Origin: Ruegeria pomeroyi DSS-3
GTDB lineage: Bacteria; Pseudomonadota; Alphaproteobacteria; Rhodobacterales; Rhodobacteraceae
DNA: 64,000 nucleotides
Direction of reading: 5' to 3'
Assembly (NCBI RefSeq): GCF_000011965.2
Contig: NC_006569.1
Span: 372,001-436,000 of the forward strand
This document shows, in pieces, positions 39,013 to 47,546 of this stretch. A program made the translations under genes and the position numbers. Within the stretch, counting starts at the first letter, position 1; each line of letters starts with the position of its first letter. Under the pieces are notes generated by a model. The model ran no database searches and was not told the DNA's origin. It saw only the letters and a program-made list of their open reading frames with translations.

Positions 39013-40247
39013 GCCCGGTCCGGCTCTGGTGTGCCGTCAACCGGGGCGCCGTGCCGTTCGATCAGAAAGCCCAGCACCGCGCGATAGCGGATGCGGGTAT
39101 CCTCGAGCTGTTGATAGTAGCGGAACAGCTCTTTCAGCGGCGCCGAGAAGTCCTTGTGCGCGGCCAGCACCGCAATCAGGGCGCCCAGGGTAATCCGCTC
39201 TTCGATCACGAAGTAGCCACCCAGCGAGTAGAACAGGAACGGTGTCAGCGCGGTCAGGAAGTTGTTGAGCGCCTTGGCCAGGAATTTGACCCTGTGGATG
39301 CGATAGCGGATCCGCTCCAGTTCTCGCAATGAGGCGGCAGTCTGCCGGATGTGCTCGAGCCCGTTTTGCTCGGGCGACAATTGCCCGGTCAGGCCGCGGG
39401 TGAGAACCCGCATGGCCCGGATGCGTTCGCGGCTGAGCCGGTTCACGATCCGTTGCAGATAGGGCAACAGCACCAGCTGCACAGGTAGAACCGTAAGCGC
39501 CGCGGCGCCCAGGATCGGGTCCTGCAGGAACATGAACAGGAGGATGGTCAGCAGGGTTCCGCCCTGGGTCACCGGCAGCGCGATCAGATCGGCGGCAAAA
39601 CCTCCGATCGGCTCCACCTCGGCACCCAGGACCTGCACGATCTCGCTTTGGCGCTGGTGCGGAGGCCGCTGCCGCCAGTGCCGGTAGATCAGCAGCCGCA
39701 CCCGCCTGAGCAGGTGTTCGGCAACCCGGCCCTTGCGCGTGTTCAGCATGTACTTGCCCAGACCGTTCAGCGAGATGGCCGCAAGATAGATGGCGCTGAA
39801 CAGGCCCAGCATCTGCATCTGATTGAGGGAGACGCCGTAAATCTCGGCCGGACCCGCCGAGGGTTCGAGCACGTTGTTGACGATCTGCTTGGGCATCTCC
39901 AGCGAAAGGTAGAGCGGCGGCATCAGCGACAGGCTGAGCAGCAACAGACCCGCCTGCTGGCGCCGGGCGCCGCGCAGGATCTGCCTCAGCAGGTTCCGTT
40001 CCAGACCGCCGATGCGCGGCGGGGTCCGGCGCCTTGGGCCGCGTTGCTCGCGGTTGCGGCGCAGCTGCCGCAACCCTTGGAACACCAGCGCCAGCAGCGA
40101 CACAAGCAAGAGCGAGGGGGCAAGCACCAGGATCAGGTGCATCAGCGGATGCACCCATGCCGGGGCGCCGCTGTCGTAATCCGTTCCCAACCACCCGGCG
40201 GCCCAATGCGCCAGCGTGTGAAGTTCCGGGAACCAAGAACCAGTCAT
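39009..40247 (-). CDS. ABC-exporter transmembrane domain protein without an ATPase domain
   Basis: This 412-residue protein has a first hydrophobic segment at about 30-60 and then an exporter-type six-helix domain (from about residue 95, with LLSLSLMPPLYLSLEMPKQI and GGTLLTILLFMFLQDPILGA). The coupling region is followed by GGYFVIEERITLGALIAVLA and ends soon after FRYYQQLEDTRIRY. Where a nucleotide-binding domain should follow, the protein stops; no Walker A, LSGGQ or Walker B is present here or in an adjacent gene. It lies after the cupredoxin gene on the same strand. Its ATPase may be elsewhere, or it may have a different role. Confidence 0.8.
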   Translation of the reverse strand: MTGSWFPELHTLAHWAAGWLGTDYDSGAPAWVHPLMHLILVLAPSLLLVSLLALVFQGLRQLRRNREQRGPRRRTPPRIGGLERNLLRQILRGARRQQAGLLLLSLSLMPPLYLSLEMPKQIVNNVLEPSAGPAEIYGVSLNQMQMLGLFSAIYLAAISLNGLGKYMLNTRKGRVAEHLLRRVRLLIYRHWRQRPPHQRQSEIVQVLGAEVEPIGGFAADLIALPVTQGGTLLTILLFMFLQDPILGAAALTVLPVQLVLLPYLQRIVNRLSRERIRAMRVLTRGLTGQLSPEQNGLEHIRQTAASLRELERIRYRIHRVKFLAKALNNFLTALTPFLFYSLGGYFVIEERITLGALIAVLAAHKDFSAPLKELFRYYQQLEDTRIRYRAVLGFLIERHGAPVDGTPEPDRA

Positions 40248-40339
40248 CGTCGGAGAATTTCCAGAAAAAGCGCGGCAATCCCTTTGAATTGCCGCGCAGG
40301 TGGGCGCCTTGTTCTGTTGAGTGGTGAGGCGCCGGGAGG

Positions 40340-40849
40340 TTAGTTGACCGCGACCTTGCCGAACATGCCGGATTCGTAGTGACCGGGGATCAGGCAGGCG
40401 ACTTCGAAGGTGCCGGGATTGCCGAAGGTCCAGATGATCTCGCCCTTCTTGCCCGGTTCCAGGGTGATCGCATTGGGGCTCTGGTGCGATTCCATCTGCT
40501 GCGACATGGCCTCTTTGTGCATGGCATTGCGCTCGACGGTATCGAGGATGAACTCATGTTCCAGTTCGCCCTTGTTGGTCACCATGAAGCGGATGGTTTC
40601 GCCTTTCTTGATGTCGAAATCCTTCGGGGTATAGATCATTTCGCCGTCGTCGGTTTCGCTCATCGTGACCTTGATCGTGCGGTTCACCTGGCTGGCCTGA
40701 CCGGGCATGCCGGTTTCCATCATGCCCGCGTGGCCGCCGCCACTGTCATGGCCTTGGCCCTGGCTCTGCTCGCTGTGACCAGAGGGGCCCGCGATGGCGA
40801 CACTGGCGCTGATTGCGGTTACGAGGGAAACGATGAGAAGGTTTTTCAT
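40340..40849 (-). CDS. Periplasmic cupredoxin-like copper-binding protein
   Basis: This 169-residue protein has a signal peptide (residues 1-20, SVAIAG) and a His/Met/Gly-rich segment (GHSEQSQGQGHDSGGGHAGM) that may bind copper. The cupredoxin domain (about 58-169) carries probable type-1 ligands: the His in LEHEFIL, and Cys, His and Met in VACLIPGHYESGMFG. The protein could store or deliver periplasmic copper or carry electrons. It is encoded downstream of CopB and upstream of the ABC-type gene on the minus strand. Confidence 0.9.
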   Translation of the reverse strand: MKNLLIVSLVTAISASVAIAGPSGHSEQSQGQGHDSGGGHAGMMETGMPGQASQVNRTIKVTMSETDDGEMIYTPKDFDIKKGETIRFMVTNKGELEHEFILDTVERNAMHKEAMSQQMESHQSPNAITLEPGKKGEIIWTFGNPGTFEVACLIPGHYESGMFGKVAVN

Positions 40850-40957
40850 GGGTAGCTCCTGTCAGGATTGAGGATGGTAGATACCAGCGGCGCGGCGAGG
40901 TTCGGGCCGGCCACGCCGCTGGAGACCGGGCCGGCCGCAGCCCGCCCGGGGGTTCGG

Positions 40958-41662
40958 TCAGAACATCAGTCTGGTTCCGAACACGACCGAGAACGCGCCG
41001 TTCTCGTCGCCCGCGGCGCGGATCATATCCGCGGTGCCGCCATAGGACCGTTCGTAGTTCACCCCGATATAGGGGGACACGGCCCGGTCGATCAGGTCGT
41101 AGCTGAGCCGCAGGCCCGCTTCGAGCGTGACACCGCCCGCCGCCTGGTTGTAGATCGGGTCATCCTGCAACGGCAGCGTCAGTTCCAGGCTGGGGGTCAG
41201 GGTCAGCCTGTTGGTCAGCATTGCCTCGTATTCGCCTTCGAAGCGAAAGAAGGAATTGTCCGACAGGTACAGGTCGGCGTCGATCTCGAACCATTGCGGG
41301 GCCAGGCCCTTGAGGCCCAGAACCGCGTTGTAACGGTCAGGCAGGCCGTCTGGCGTGCTTGCCTGCACCCCGACCACCGCATCGAAGAAGGTCGAGACCG
41401 GGAATTGCAGGCGCAGCTGGTTTTCGAGTGTCTCGAACCCGCCGGCGCCTTGAACCCGTTCGCCTTCGCTGCGCCAGACGAGTTTCAGCTCGTCAGTGCC
41501 GATCAGGGCGTCGAAATCCCAGACGAAGCTGTCTTCGCTATCTCCCTGCCGGTATTCCAACTGTTCGGCCTGGAACCCGTAGATCAGCTGTTCTGCCTGC
41601 GCCGGAAGCGCCCAGGCCATCGCCATCGCCCCGGCAAGGGCGGCATTGCGCGTCTTGTTCAT
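40958..41662 (-). CDS. copB: CopB-type outer-membrane copper resistance protein
   Basis: This 234-residue protein has a signal peptide (MNKTRNAALAGAMAMAWALP) followed by the CopB/PcoB barrel pattern: YGFQAEQLEYRQGDSEDSFV, then WDFDALIGTDELKLVWRSEG, and the C-terminal strand ending FGTRLMF with terminal Phe. The Met/His-rich N-terminal region of longer CopB proteins is absent. It directly follows the CopA-type oxidase, the standard copA-copB order. I used the ATG at 41662. Confidence 0.9.
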   Translation of the reverse strand: MNKTRNAALAGAMAMAWALPAQAEQLIYGFQAEQLEYRQGDSEDSFVWDFDALIGTDELKLVWRSEGERVQGAGGFETLENQLRLQFPVSTFFDAVVGVQASTPDGLPDRYNAVLGLKGLAPQWFEIDADLYLSDNSFFRFEGEYEAMLTNRLTLTPSLELTLPLQDDPIYNQAAGGVTLEAGLRLSYDLIDRAVSPYIGVNYERSYGGTADMIRAAGDENGAFSVVFGTRLMF

Positions 41663-41691
41663 CTTTGTGTCTCTTTCCTTGGGGGAGCGCA

Positions 41692-43635
41692 TCAGGCGGG
41701 GCCGCCTTGGATCACGACCTTGCGGAACATGCCCGCGTCGGCGTGATAGGACAGGTGGCAGTGAAAGGCCCATTGGCCGGTCACATCGACCTCGGTCTCA
41801 GTATAGACGGTGGTGCCCGGCGCGACGCTGACCGTGTGTTTGATCGGGTCGTACTGGCCCTTGCCGGTATCCAGGATCGACCACATGCCATGCAGGTGCA
41901 TCGGGTGGGACATCATGGTTTCATTGACGAATTTGAACCGCACCCGCTCGCCGTACTTCAGCACGATCGGCTCTGCCTCGGACAGTTTCTTGCCGTTGAT
42001 CGACCAGATGTAGCGTTCCATGTTGCCGGTCAGGCGCAGCTCGATCTCGCGGGTGGCGGGGCGATCCTTGTAGAGCGGTTTGCGCGCCGTCAGGTCGTCA
42101 TAGCTGAGGAACTTGCCGCCATTGGCCGCCTTCGGGGTCAGCCCGCTGCCGGGGGCGTAGAACGGGTCGCCCTGGCCCTTGGCATTGGCCATCGCGGAAT
42201 GATCCATGCCCGCCATCGAGTTGCCGGACCCGGTCATCCTGGAGTGATCCATACCGGCCATCGGCTTGTCCGCGCCGGTCATGGTGGAGTGGTCCATCGG
42301 CGCGGCCTTGGCCTGAGGCGCCGGCGCGGCATGACCCATCTGGCTGTGATCCATACCGGCCATCGGTTGGTCCGTGCCGGTCATGGCAGAGTGATCCATC
42401 GGCGCGGCCTCGGCCTTGGGGGCCGGTGCGGCGTGGCCCATCTGGCTGTGGTCCATGCCCTCCATCGGTTGCGGTTTGGGCTGCATGTTCATCTGGCTGT
42501 GATCCATGCCGCTCATGTCGTCGAGAGGTTTGGCGGCGCTTTGCATGACATGGCCTTCCATGCCCATGCTGCCCATCATGCCGCTCATGTCGGCCATGGT
42601 CAGGCGCGGTTTTTCCCGCAGCGGCGGCACCGGTCCGGCCATGCCTTCGCGCGGGGCCAGGGTGCCGCGCACCAGGGCCGTGCGGCCCATCGATTCAGCC
42701 ACGATGCTGTAGACGCGGTTTTCCTTGGGCTGCACGATCACGTCATAGGTTTCGGCCACCGAGATCCGCAGTTCGTCCACCGTGACCGGCTTGACATCAT
42801 TGCCGTCGGCCTGAACTACGGTCATCTTGAGGCCCGGGATCCGCACGTCGAAATAGGCCATTGCCGAGGAGTTGATCAGCCGCAGCCGCACCTTTTCGCC
42901 CGGCTTGAACAGGCCGGTCCAGTTCTGCTCGGTGCTTTCTCCGTTGATCATGGGGGTGAATCCCTGGACGTCCTCGACATCCGTGGGCATCATCCGCATC
43001 CGGCCCCACATCTTGCGGTCTTCCAGCGCCGCCTTGAGGCCGATATCGCCCGAATCCTTGATCAGGTCCTGCAATGTACGCTGCGAGCGGTTGTAGTAAT
43101 CCGCCGACATTTTCAGGTTGCGCATGATCCGCTTGCCGCGCTGCGGGTGGGTGTCGGTCAGTTGCACCACATAATCGCGGTTGGCGCGGATGCGCTCTCC
43201 GCCCTTGGGCTCGATCACGATGGCGCCATAGGCCCCGTCCGGTTCCTGGAAACCCGAATGGCTGTGAAACCAATAGGTTCCGGCCTGGACGATCGGAAAG
43301 TTATAGGTAAAGGTCTCGCCCGGCTTGATGCCGTCAAAGCTGATCTTTGGCACCCCGTCCTGGTCAAAGGGCAGGATCAGCCCGTGCCAGTGGATCGAGG
43401 TATCCTCGCGCAGGTTGTTGGTCACGTTCAGCGTGACCTTTTCACCCTCCTTGAAGCGCAGGATCGTCGGGGTCTGGCTGTTGTTATAGCCGATCCCGTT
43501 CTTGCGGAAGTTTCCTGCGTCGATTCGGATCTTGTCCACTGTTATGTCATAGGTTCCCGCTTGTGCCGCCGTCGCCGCGGACAGCAAGAGGGTGGCGCCG
43601 GCAAGGGCCGCGCGCCAAGCTGAGATGTGAGGCAT
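41692..43635 (-). CDS. CopA-type multicopper oxidase with MDHS repeat region
   Basis: This 647-residue periplasmic oxidase starts at 43635 (MPHISAWRAALAGATLLLSA), with a Sec-like rather than a twin-arginine signal. Copper motifs are complete: IHWHGLI, YWFHSHSGFQ, PMHLHGMW and FHCHLSYHADAGMF. Between domains 2 and 3 (about residues 370-485) lies a copper-binding region with seven M-D-H-S units (GMDHSQM, PMDHSAM, GMDHSRM and so on). It is the PcoA/CopA family, which oxidises or sequesters copper. Symbol withheld to avoid confusion with the ATPase CopA. Confidence 0.93.
   Translation of the reverse strand: MPHISAWRAALAGATLLLSAATAAQAGTYDITVDKIRIDAGNFRKNGIGYNNSQTPTILRFKEGEKVTLNVTNNLREDTSIHWHGLILPFDQDGVPKISFDGIKPGETFTYNFPIVQAGTYWFHSHSGFQEPDGAYGAIVIEPKGGERIRANRDYVVQLTDTHPQRGKRIMRNLKMSADYYNRSQRTLQDLIKDSGDIGLKAALEDRKMWGRMRMMPTDVEDVQGFTPMINGESTEQNWTGLFKPGEKVRLRLINSSAMAYFDVRIPGLKMTVVQADGNDVKPVTVDELRISVAETYDVIVQPKENRVYSIVAESMGRTALVRGTLAPREGMAGPVPPLREKPRLTMADMSGMMGSMGMEGHVMQSAAKPLDDMSGMDHSQMNMQPKPQPMEGMDHSQMGHAAPAPKAEAAPMDHSAMTGTDQPMAGMDHSQMGHAAPAPQAKAAPMDHSTMTGADKPMAGMDHSRMTGSGNSMAGMDHSAMANAKGQGDPFYAPGSGLTPKAANGGKFLSYDDLTARKPLYKDRPATREIELRLTGNMERYIWSINGKKLSEAEPIVLKYGERVRFKFVNETMMSHPMHLHGMWSILDTGKGQYDPIKHTVSVAPGTTVYTETEVDVTGQWAFHCHLSYHADAGMFRKVVIQGGPA
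42184..42520 (-). repeat. Tandem MDHS-encoding repeats in the CopA-type oxidase
   Basis: Seven related units, each encoding a Met-Asp-His-Ser core with Met two residues later and joined by Ala/Pro linkers, occupy this stretch. Two units of about 40 residues (MDHSxM...AAPMDHSxM) are nearly identical, so the array has grown by duplication. Confidence 0.85.
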
Positions 43636-43805
43636 CGTCAATCCTTTGGTCGATTGTGAGAGTGCAAGTTGCGCCGCCGCAGGCATCTGCAGGCCCGCGC
43701 CAGAACGCGGAACCGGGTGCTGATGTCGGGGTCACACGAGATCGGGCGCGAGACGGCTTGCAGGGTAGGCAGGCCACCGGACGCAAGGCGTGCGGTGTGG
43801 CCGGG

Positions 43806-44144
43806 TCAGGCGCCGGTGGTGTGCACCTTGGGAGGTGGAAGAGGCGCCTCGAGCGCCATCGATGCCGGAGCACGGTCGTTGAGAGAGAAGGTCACGTTAC
43901 TGGCGGCTCCGGCAAGGGCGACCCTGTCCCGGGGAAGCATCGCCACCGGCACTTCGCAAGCGGCGATCTTGTGGCAGGAGCTGACACCGGTGTGGTTGTG
44001 CGCGTCCGCCGTCTGATGCTGAGCAGCCATATCGGGACTGCCCCGATGGTCGATCTCGGCGGTCAAAGGCGCGAAAAACGCGGACAGCGTCAGCAGCAGC
44101 GCCAACGCAAGGGATGTCCACATTTTTTCCGCCCGCTGGCGCAT
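43806..44144 (-). CDS. Small periplasmic His/Cys-containing protein, first gene of the copA-copB operon
   Basis: This 112-residue protein begins with a signal-type N-terminus (MRQRAEKMWTSLALALLLTL). The segment AAQHQTADAHNHTGVSSCHK is His-rich, and a second Cys follows in IAACEV. I do not recognise a family. GGAG lies 8 bases before the ATG at 44144. It is the closest gene to GATACA site D and precedes the CopA-type oxidase by about 170 bases. A periplasmic metal-sensing or metal-chaperone role is possible but unsupported beyond composition and position. Confidence 0.65.
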   Translation of the reverse strand: MRQRAEKMWTSLALALLLTLSAFFAPLTAEIDHRGSPDMAAQHQTADAHNHTGVSSCHKIAACEVPVAMLPRDRVALAGAASNVTFSLNDRAPASMALEAPLPPPKVHTTGA

Positions 44145-44205
44145 CAGGACCGCTCCTACGATTATCCTGACTGACTAGGTAAATGGCAGTATCGGACAAC
44201 TCAAG

Positions 44206-44221
44206 GATACGTATTGATACA
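44206..44221. promoter_or_regulatory. Copper-island direct repeat, site D
   Basis: GATACG at 44206-44211 and GATACA at 44216-44221 keep the 10-base period. The site lies 62 bases upstream of the minus-strand copper operon (44144) and marks the right edge of the island. Short flanking arms CTCAA/TTGAG also occur. Confidence 0.65.
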
Positions 44222-44292
44222 TTTGAGACAGAGGGTCGGACGCCCGGCCATTGATGAAACCGGGTCCCGCTGCCAACCGCCGGCGCGGTGGC

Positions 44293-44856
44293 TTATCCAC
44301 CCGAGTCCAGGCCTTTGGCGGGGTCATAGGTTCCCGCCCTCAGCCGGGCGCTGTCTTCGAGCATGGAGGCAATCGCCGCCAGGCTGACCAGAAAGCCCGA
44401 GATCGGGACAATGGCGACGGCGTATTTCTTTGGCATGTAATTCGGCTTGAAGACCAACTTGCCGTCCTCCCATGCGAAATACCACATCTCCCAGTATTTG
44501 CCGCCCATGGTGGTCACGGCCTCGACCCCCCAGATGATCATCACGAGGCCAAGCGCGAAGATGACCAGGGTCCAGAATTGCTGCACAAGGAAGGCCCATT
44601 TCAGCGGAAGCCGGGTATAGATCAGGTCCAGCGCGATGTGGTCCTTGTCGCGCACCGTCAGCGCAAGGGCAAAGAAAACCAGCCAGATATTGCTGAGAAC
44701 CGTCAACAGATCGCCCCAGACCGGCGGGTTCTCGAACACATAGCGCATCACCACGGTATAGACGGTGAAGGCCACCATCATCAGCAGCAGCACGGCGCAG
44801 AAGGCGGTCAGGATCATTCTTATGGCGCGATCAACGAGCCTTGTGATGGTCAGCAT
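44293..44856 (-). CDS. TRAP transporter small permease (DctQ family), second system
   Basis: This 187-residue protein has four predicted helices and the DctQ pattern VYTVVMRYVFENPPVWGDLL, then ALTVRDKDHIALDLIY. The loop before the last helix (YFAWEDGKLVFKPNYMPKKY) is slightly long. It is the last gene of the second TRAP set, downstream of the large permease. The copper island ends about 150 bases away, so the two are unrelated units. Confidence 0.9.
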   Translation of the reverse strand: MLTITRLVDRAIRMILTAFCAVLLLMMVAFTVYTVVMRYVFENPPVWGDLLTVLSNIWLVFFALALTVRDKDHIALDLIYTRLPLKWAFLVQQFWTLVIFALGLVMIIWGVEAVTTMGGKYWEMWYFAWEDGKLVFKPNYMPKKYAVAIVPISGFLVSLAAIASMLEDSARLRAGTYDPAKGLDSGG

Positions 44857-44935
44857 GGCCTGGCTCCACCGGAAGAGAGAGAGGTTGGGCCCATCGCGTC
44901 TGGGCGCATGACCGGGATGCGGGCGGCGGCGCGCA

Positions 44936-46225
44936 TCAGTTCACGAACCCGAAGGCGCGCGGCAGATACATGGTGATCTCGGGCACCACGATCAGGACAA
45001 ACAACAGGGCGAACAACGCCACCAGATAGGGCAGCATTGCCAGGGCGACCTTTTCCAGGCGAACCTCGGCGATGGCCCCGGCGGTGAAGAAGGCGACGCC
45101 GACCGGGGGTGTGACCGAGCCGATCAGAAATCCGACGACCACGACCAGAGCCGCCTGCACATCGGAGTATCCGGCCTTGACCATGACATCGACCAGGACC
45201 GGCCCGACAACGATGATATTCGCCGCCGAGTCCATGACCATGCCAAGCAGGCAGATGAACATCACCAGAACCAGCGCGAACATCAGCGGGTTGTAGGTGT
45301 AGCTCAGCAGCCAGTCCTCGAGCTGGTTGATCGCCCCCATCGATGTCAGCAGCCAGCTGAACGGTCCCGAGGCGGCAATGATGATGAACACCATGGCAGA
45401 GTTGCGGAAGGCACGGACAAAGGCGCTTTTGCAGTTGTTCCAGGTGATCGTGCGATAGACGAACAGCCCGACAAACAGGGCGATTGTCGCGGTCAGTGCC
45501 CCCGCCTCCACCACACCGGCGATCCCGAATACGACCGAGCCGACCAGCACGATGGGAATGAGCAGCGCCAAAGAGGATTTATAGGTGGCAACGGCGATGG
45601 CCTTTGGGCTGAAGGCTTCGGCGCTGCGTTCGAACCCGTTCCGCTTGGCGATGATATGGTTGATGATCATCAGCAGCAGCCCGATCATGATGCCCGGCAC
45701 GATGCCGCCCGCGAACAGGGCGCCGACGGAAACCCCGCTGGCATTGGCGAGCACGATCATCATGATCGACGGCGGGATGATGCCGCCGATGGTCGAACTG
45801 ACTGCGGTGATCGCCGCCGCGAAGGCCGGCGGGTAACCGGCCCGTTTCATGGCCGGAACCAGCAACGAGCCGACGGTTGCGGTGTCGGCCACGACCGAGC
45901 CGTTCATGCCGGCGAAGAACATGCTTACCAGCACGTTGACCTGGGCCAGGCTGCCACGCATCCGCCCGATCATCTTGCGGCTCAGATCGACAAGGCGATC
46001 CGTTATGGTGGCGCTGGTCATCAACTCGCCGGTCAGCATGAAGAACGGGATCGCCGTGAGCGGGACCGAGTCGATGGCGCTGAACATCTGGCTGGGGATG
46101 AGGATCATCGGCGCCGCATCGGTGATCAGGATGTAGACCACAGGGATCAGGATCAGGGTGAAGCCAATCGGGGCACCCAGAAGGATCAGCAGCACCAGAA
46201 CGGTCAGAAGTAGGATGCTTTCCAT
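44936..46225 (-). CDS. TRAP transporter large permease (DctM family), second system
   Basis: This 429-residue membrane protein has about twelve segments. Family motifs include VPLTAIPFFMLTGELMTSATITDRLVDLSRKM (shown in part), FAGMNGSVVADTATVGSLL, GGIIPPSIMMIVLANASG and GSVTPPVGVAFFTAGA. It forms the sodium-driven channel with DctQ. It is separated from the upstream binding-protein gene by a hairpin (46281-46303), which may lower its expression. The order dctP-dctM-dctQ differs from the first TRAP system in this window, showing independent origin. Confidence 0.93.
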   Translation of the reverse strand: MESILLLTVLVLLILLGAPIGFTLILIPVVYILITDAAPMILIPSQMFSAIDSVPLTAIPFFMLTGELMTSATITDRLVDLSRKMIGRMRGSLAQVNVLVSMFFAGMNGSVVADTATVGSLLVPAMKRAGYPPAFAAAITAVSSTIGGIIPPSIMMIVLANASGVSVGALFAGGIVPGIMIGLLLMIINHIIAKRNGFERSAEAFSPKAIAVATYKSSLALLIPIVLVGSVVFGIAGVVEAGALTATIALFVGLFVYRTITWNNCKSAFVRAFRNSAMVFIIIAASGPFSWLLTSMGAINQLEDWLLSYTYNPLMFALVLVMFICLLGMVMDSAANIIVVGPVLVDVMVKAGYSDVQAALVVVVGFLIGSVTPPVGVAFFTAGAIAEVRLEKVALAMLPYLVALFALLFVLIVVPEITMYLPRAFGFVN

Positions 46226-46280
46226 TAATCTTGTGACCCTAACGCGATCCGCGGTTTGAACGATTTCAGCCGACGGAAGC

Positions 46281-46303
46281 GGCGCGAGACAGCCGCTCGC
46301 GCC
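46281..46303 (-). terminator. Hairpin between binding-protein and permease genes
   Basis: GGCGCGAG and CTCGCGCC pair perfectly around a 7-base loop between dctP and dctM. There is no T-tract, so it may act as an mRNA-stabilising or attenuating structure rather than a full terminator. Confidence 0.55.
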
Positions 46304-46330
46304 CCTTCATCCTTGCACGTGCTGGCCAAG

Positions 46331-47371
46331 CTACAAAGCGCCTGCCGCTTTGAGCTGGTCGATGAAATCGGTCATCCCCTGCTCTTCGAGCACGCGGATC
46401 GCCGTTTCGGGATCGAATGTGCCCTTGGCGTTGATCCAGGCATCGATCGCCCCGGCACGCCAGAGCGCCAGCTCCTCGTCGGTGGGCATGTACCACTCGG
46501 TGATCTCGGCCTTGATGGCGGTCTCGCCTGCCGCAACCCATTCGCGGTCCAGTTCCTGGACCCGCTGACCAAAGGCCGCCGCCGCCTGGTGCAGCCAGTC
46601 GCGTTCCTGATCGGACAGCGCATCGTATTGGCGCTTGTCGATCGACAGCTGGTTGCCGGACCAGGAACCGCCGATCTGGGTATAGTATTTCGCCACTTCG
46701 TGGAGCTTGGCGATATGCTGCCACGGCGTGGCGACATACTGGCCCGAGACAACCCCGGTTTGCAGCCCCTGATAAAGCTGGGTCCAGTCATAGGGCACCG
46801 GCACCGCGCCCCAGTTCTTGATCAGCGTGTATTCGATCGGGCTTTTGGTGACGCGCCACTTGATGCCTTCCATGTCAGCCGGGACATGGACCGGGCGCAG
46901 CGCATTGCCAAGCTGGCGGAAGCCGCCGCTGGAATACACCGTCAGGCAGACATGGCCCGCTTCCTCGGCGGCGATTTCACACTGCTTCTGCGCCAGCCAT
47001 TCGGCAGAAATACGGTCGGCGTCCTCGATGCTCTTGAAGATATAGGGCAGGTCGAAAATCGCCAGAGAGGTGCCGAAGCTGCCGAAATTCGCGGTAGAGC
47101 TTGTCCAGAGCGCAAGCAGCCCCTGGTTTGCCTGCTCGCCGCAGGTCTGTTCGCCGCACAGCGAGCCCCTGTAATGCGGCTCGATCGTCATCTGGCCGCC
47201 CGAAACCTCCTCCAGTGTCGGGATCAGCGCCTCGGCGATGGCGTCGCCGATCGGCATGCCCAACTGGCCGACGGTGCCCAGTTTCAGAACCGTTTCCCCG
47301 GTGGCGGATTGCGCGAACAAGGCTGCGGCCGAAGCGAGGCAGAATGTCCTTAGCGCGGACTCAATTTTCAT
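46331..47371 (-). CDS. TRAP transporter substrate-binding protein (DctP family), second system
   Basis: The start at 47371 (MKIESALRTFCLASAAALFA) has AGGAG 9 bases upstream and gives 346 residues with a signal peptide ending near QSATGE. DctP features are the opening VLKLGTVGQLGMPIG, DMEGIKWRVTKSPIEYTLIK with the carboxylate-binding arginine, and the GVVSGQYVATPWQ segment. Two cysteine pairs (GSLCGEQTCGE, and KQCEI with HVCL) are unusual for the family and could form disulfides. Ligand unknown; the nearby epoxide hydrolase and aldehyde dehydrogenase hint at an organic acid. Confidence 0.9.
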   Translation of the reverse strand: MKIESALRTFCLASAAALFAQSATGETVLKLGTVGQLGMPIGDAIAEALIPTLEEVSGGQMTIEPHYRGSLCGEQTCGEQANQGLLALWTSSTANFGSFGTSLAIFDLPYIFKSIEDADRISAEWLAQKQCEIAAEEAGHVCLTVYSSGGFRQLGNALRPVHVPADMEGIKWRVTKSPIEYTLIKNWGAVPVPYDWTQLYQGLQTGVVSGQYVATPWQHIAKLHEVAKYYTQIGGSWSGNQLSIDKRQYDALSDQERDWLHQAAAAFGQRVQELDREWVAAGETAIKAEITEWYMPTDEELALWRAGAIDAWINAKGTFDPETAIRVLEEQGMTDFIDQLKAAGAL

Positions 47372-47438
47372 GAGCTTCATCTCCTGTTGAATGGGTTTTT
47401 CTTGGCGGCATCTTTCACCTCGGCCCCGCACCGCGAAA

Positions 47439-47486
47439 GTGACAGATCGTTTGAAAACGGGTGACAGATGGGTTTGCGCCTGACAG
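47439..47486. promoter_or_regulatory. Three TGACAG direct repeats between the TRAP operon and a MocR-type gene
   Basis: GTGACAGAT at 47439-47447 and 47461-47469 (22 bases apart) and TGACAG at 47481-47486 form a direct-repeat array in the divergent promoter region. MocR-type regulators commonly bind direct repeats spaced about two helical turns, so this is the probable operator of the regulator at 47547. Confidence 0.55.
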
Positions 47487-47546
47487 GCTGGCCCGACCTC
47501 AAGTAGGCTTTGATGCAGGTTTGGGGCATGGATTTGGAGCTGGCAC

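Noticed and set aside
42184-42520. Tandem repeats resembling a short CRISPR-like or satellite array
   Set aside because: The units encode in-frame MDHS copper-binding motifs within a complete multicopper oxidase, and spacers are not unique; it is a coding repeat.
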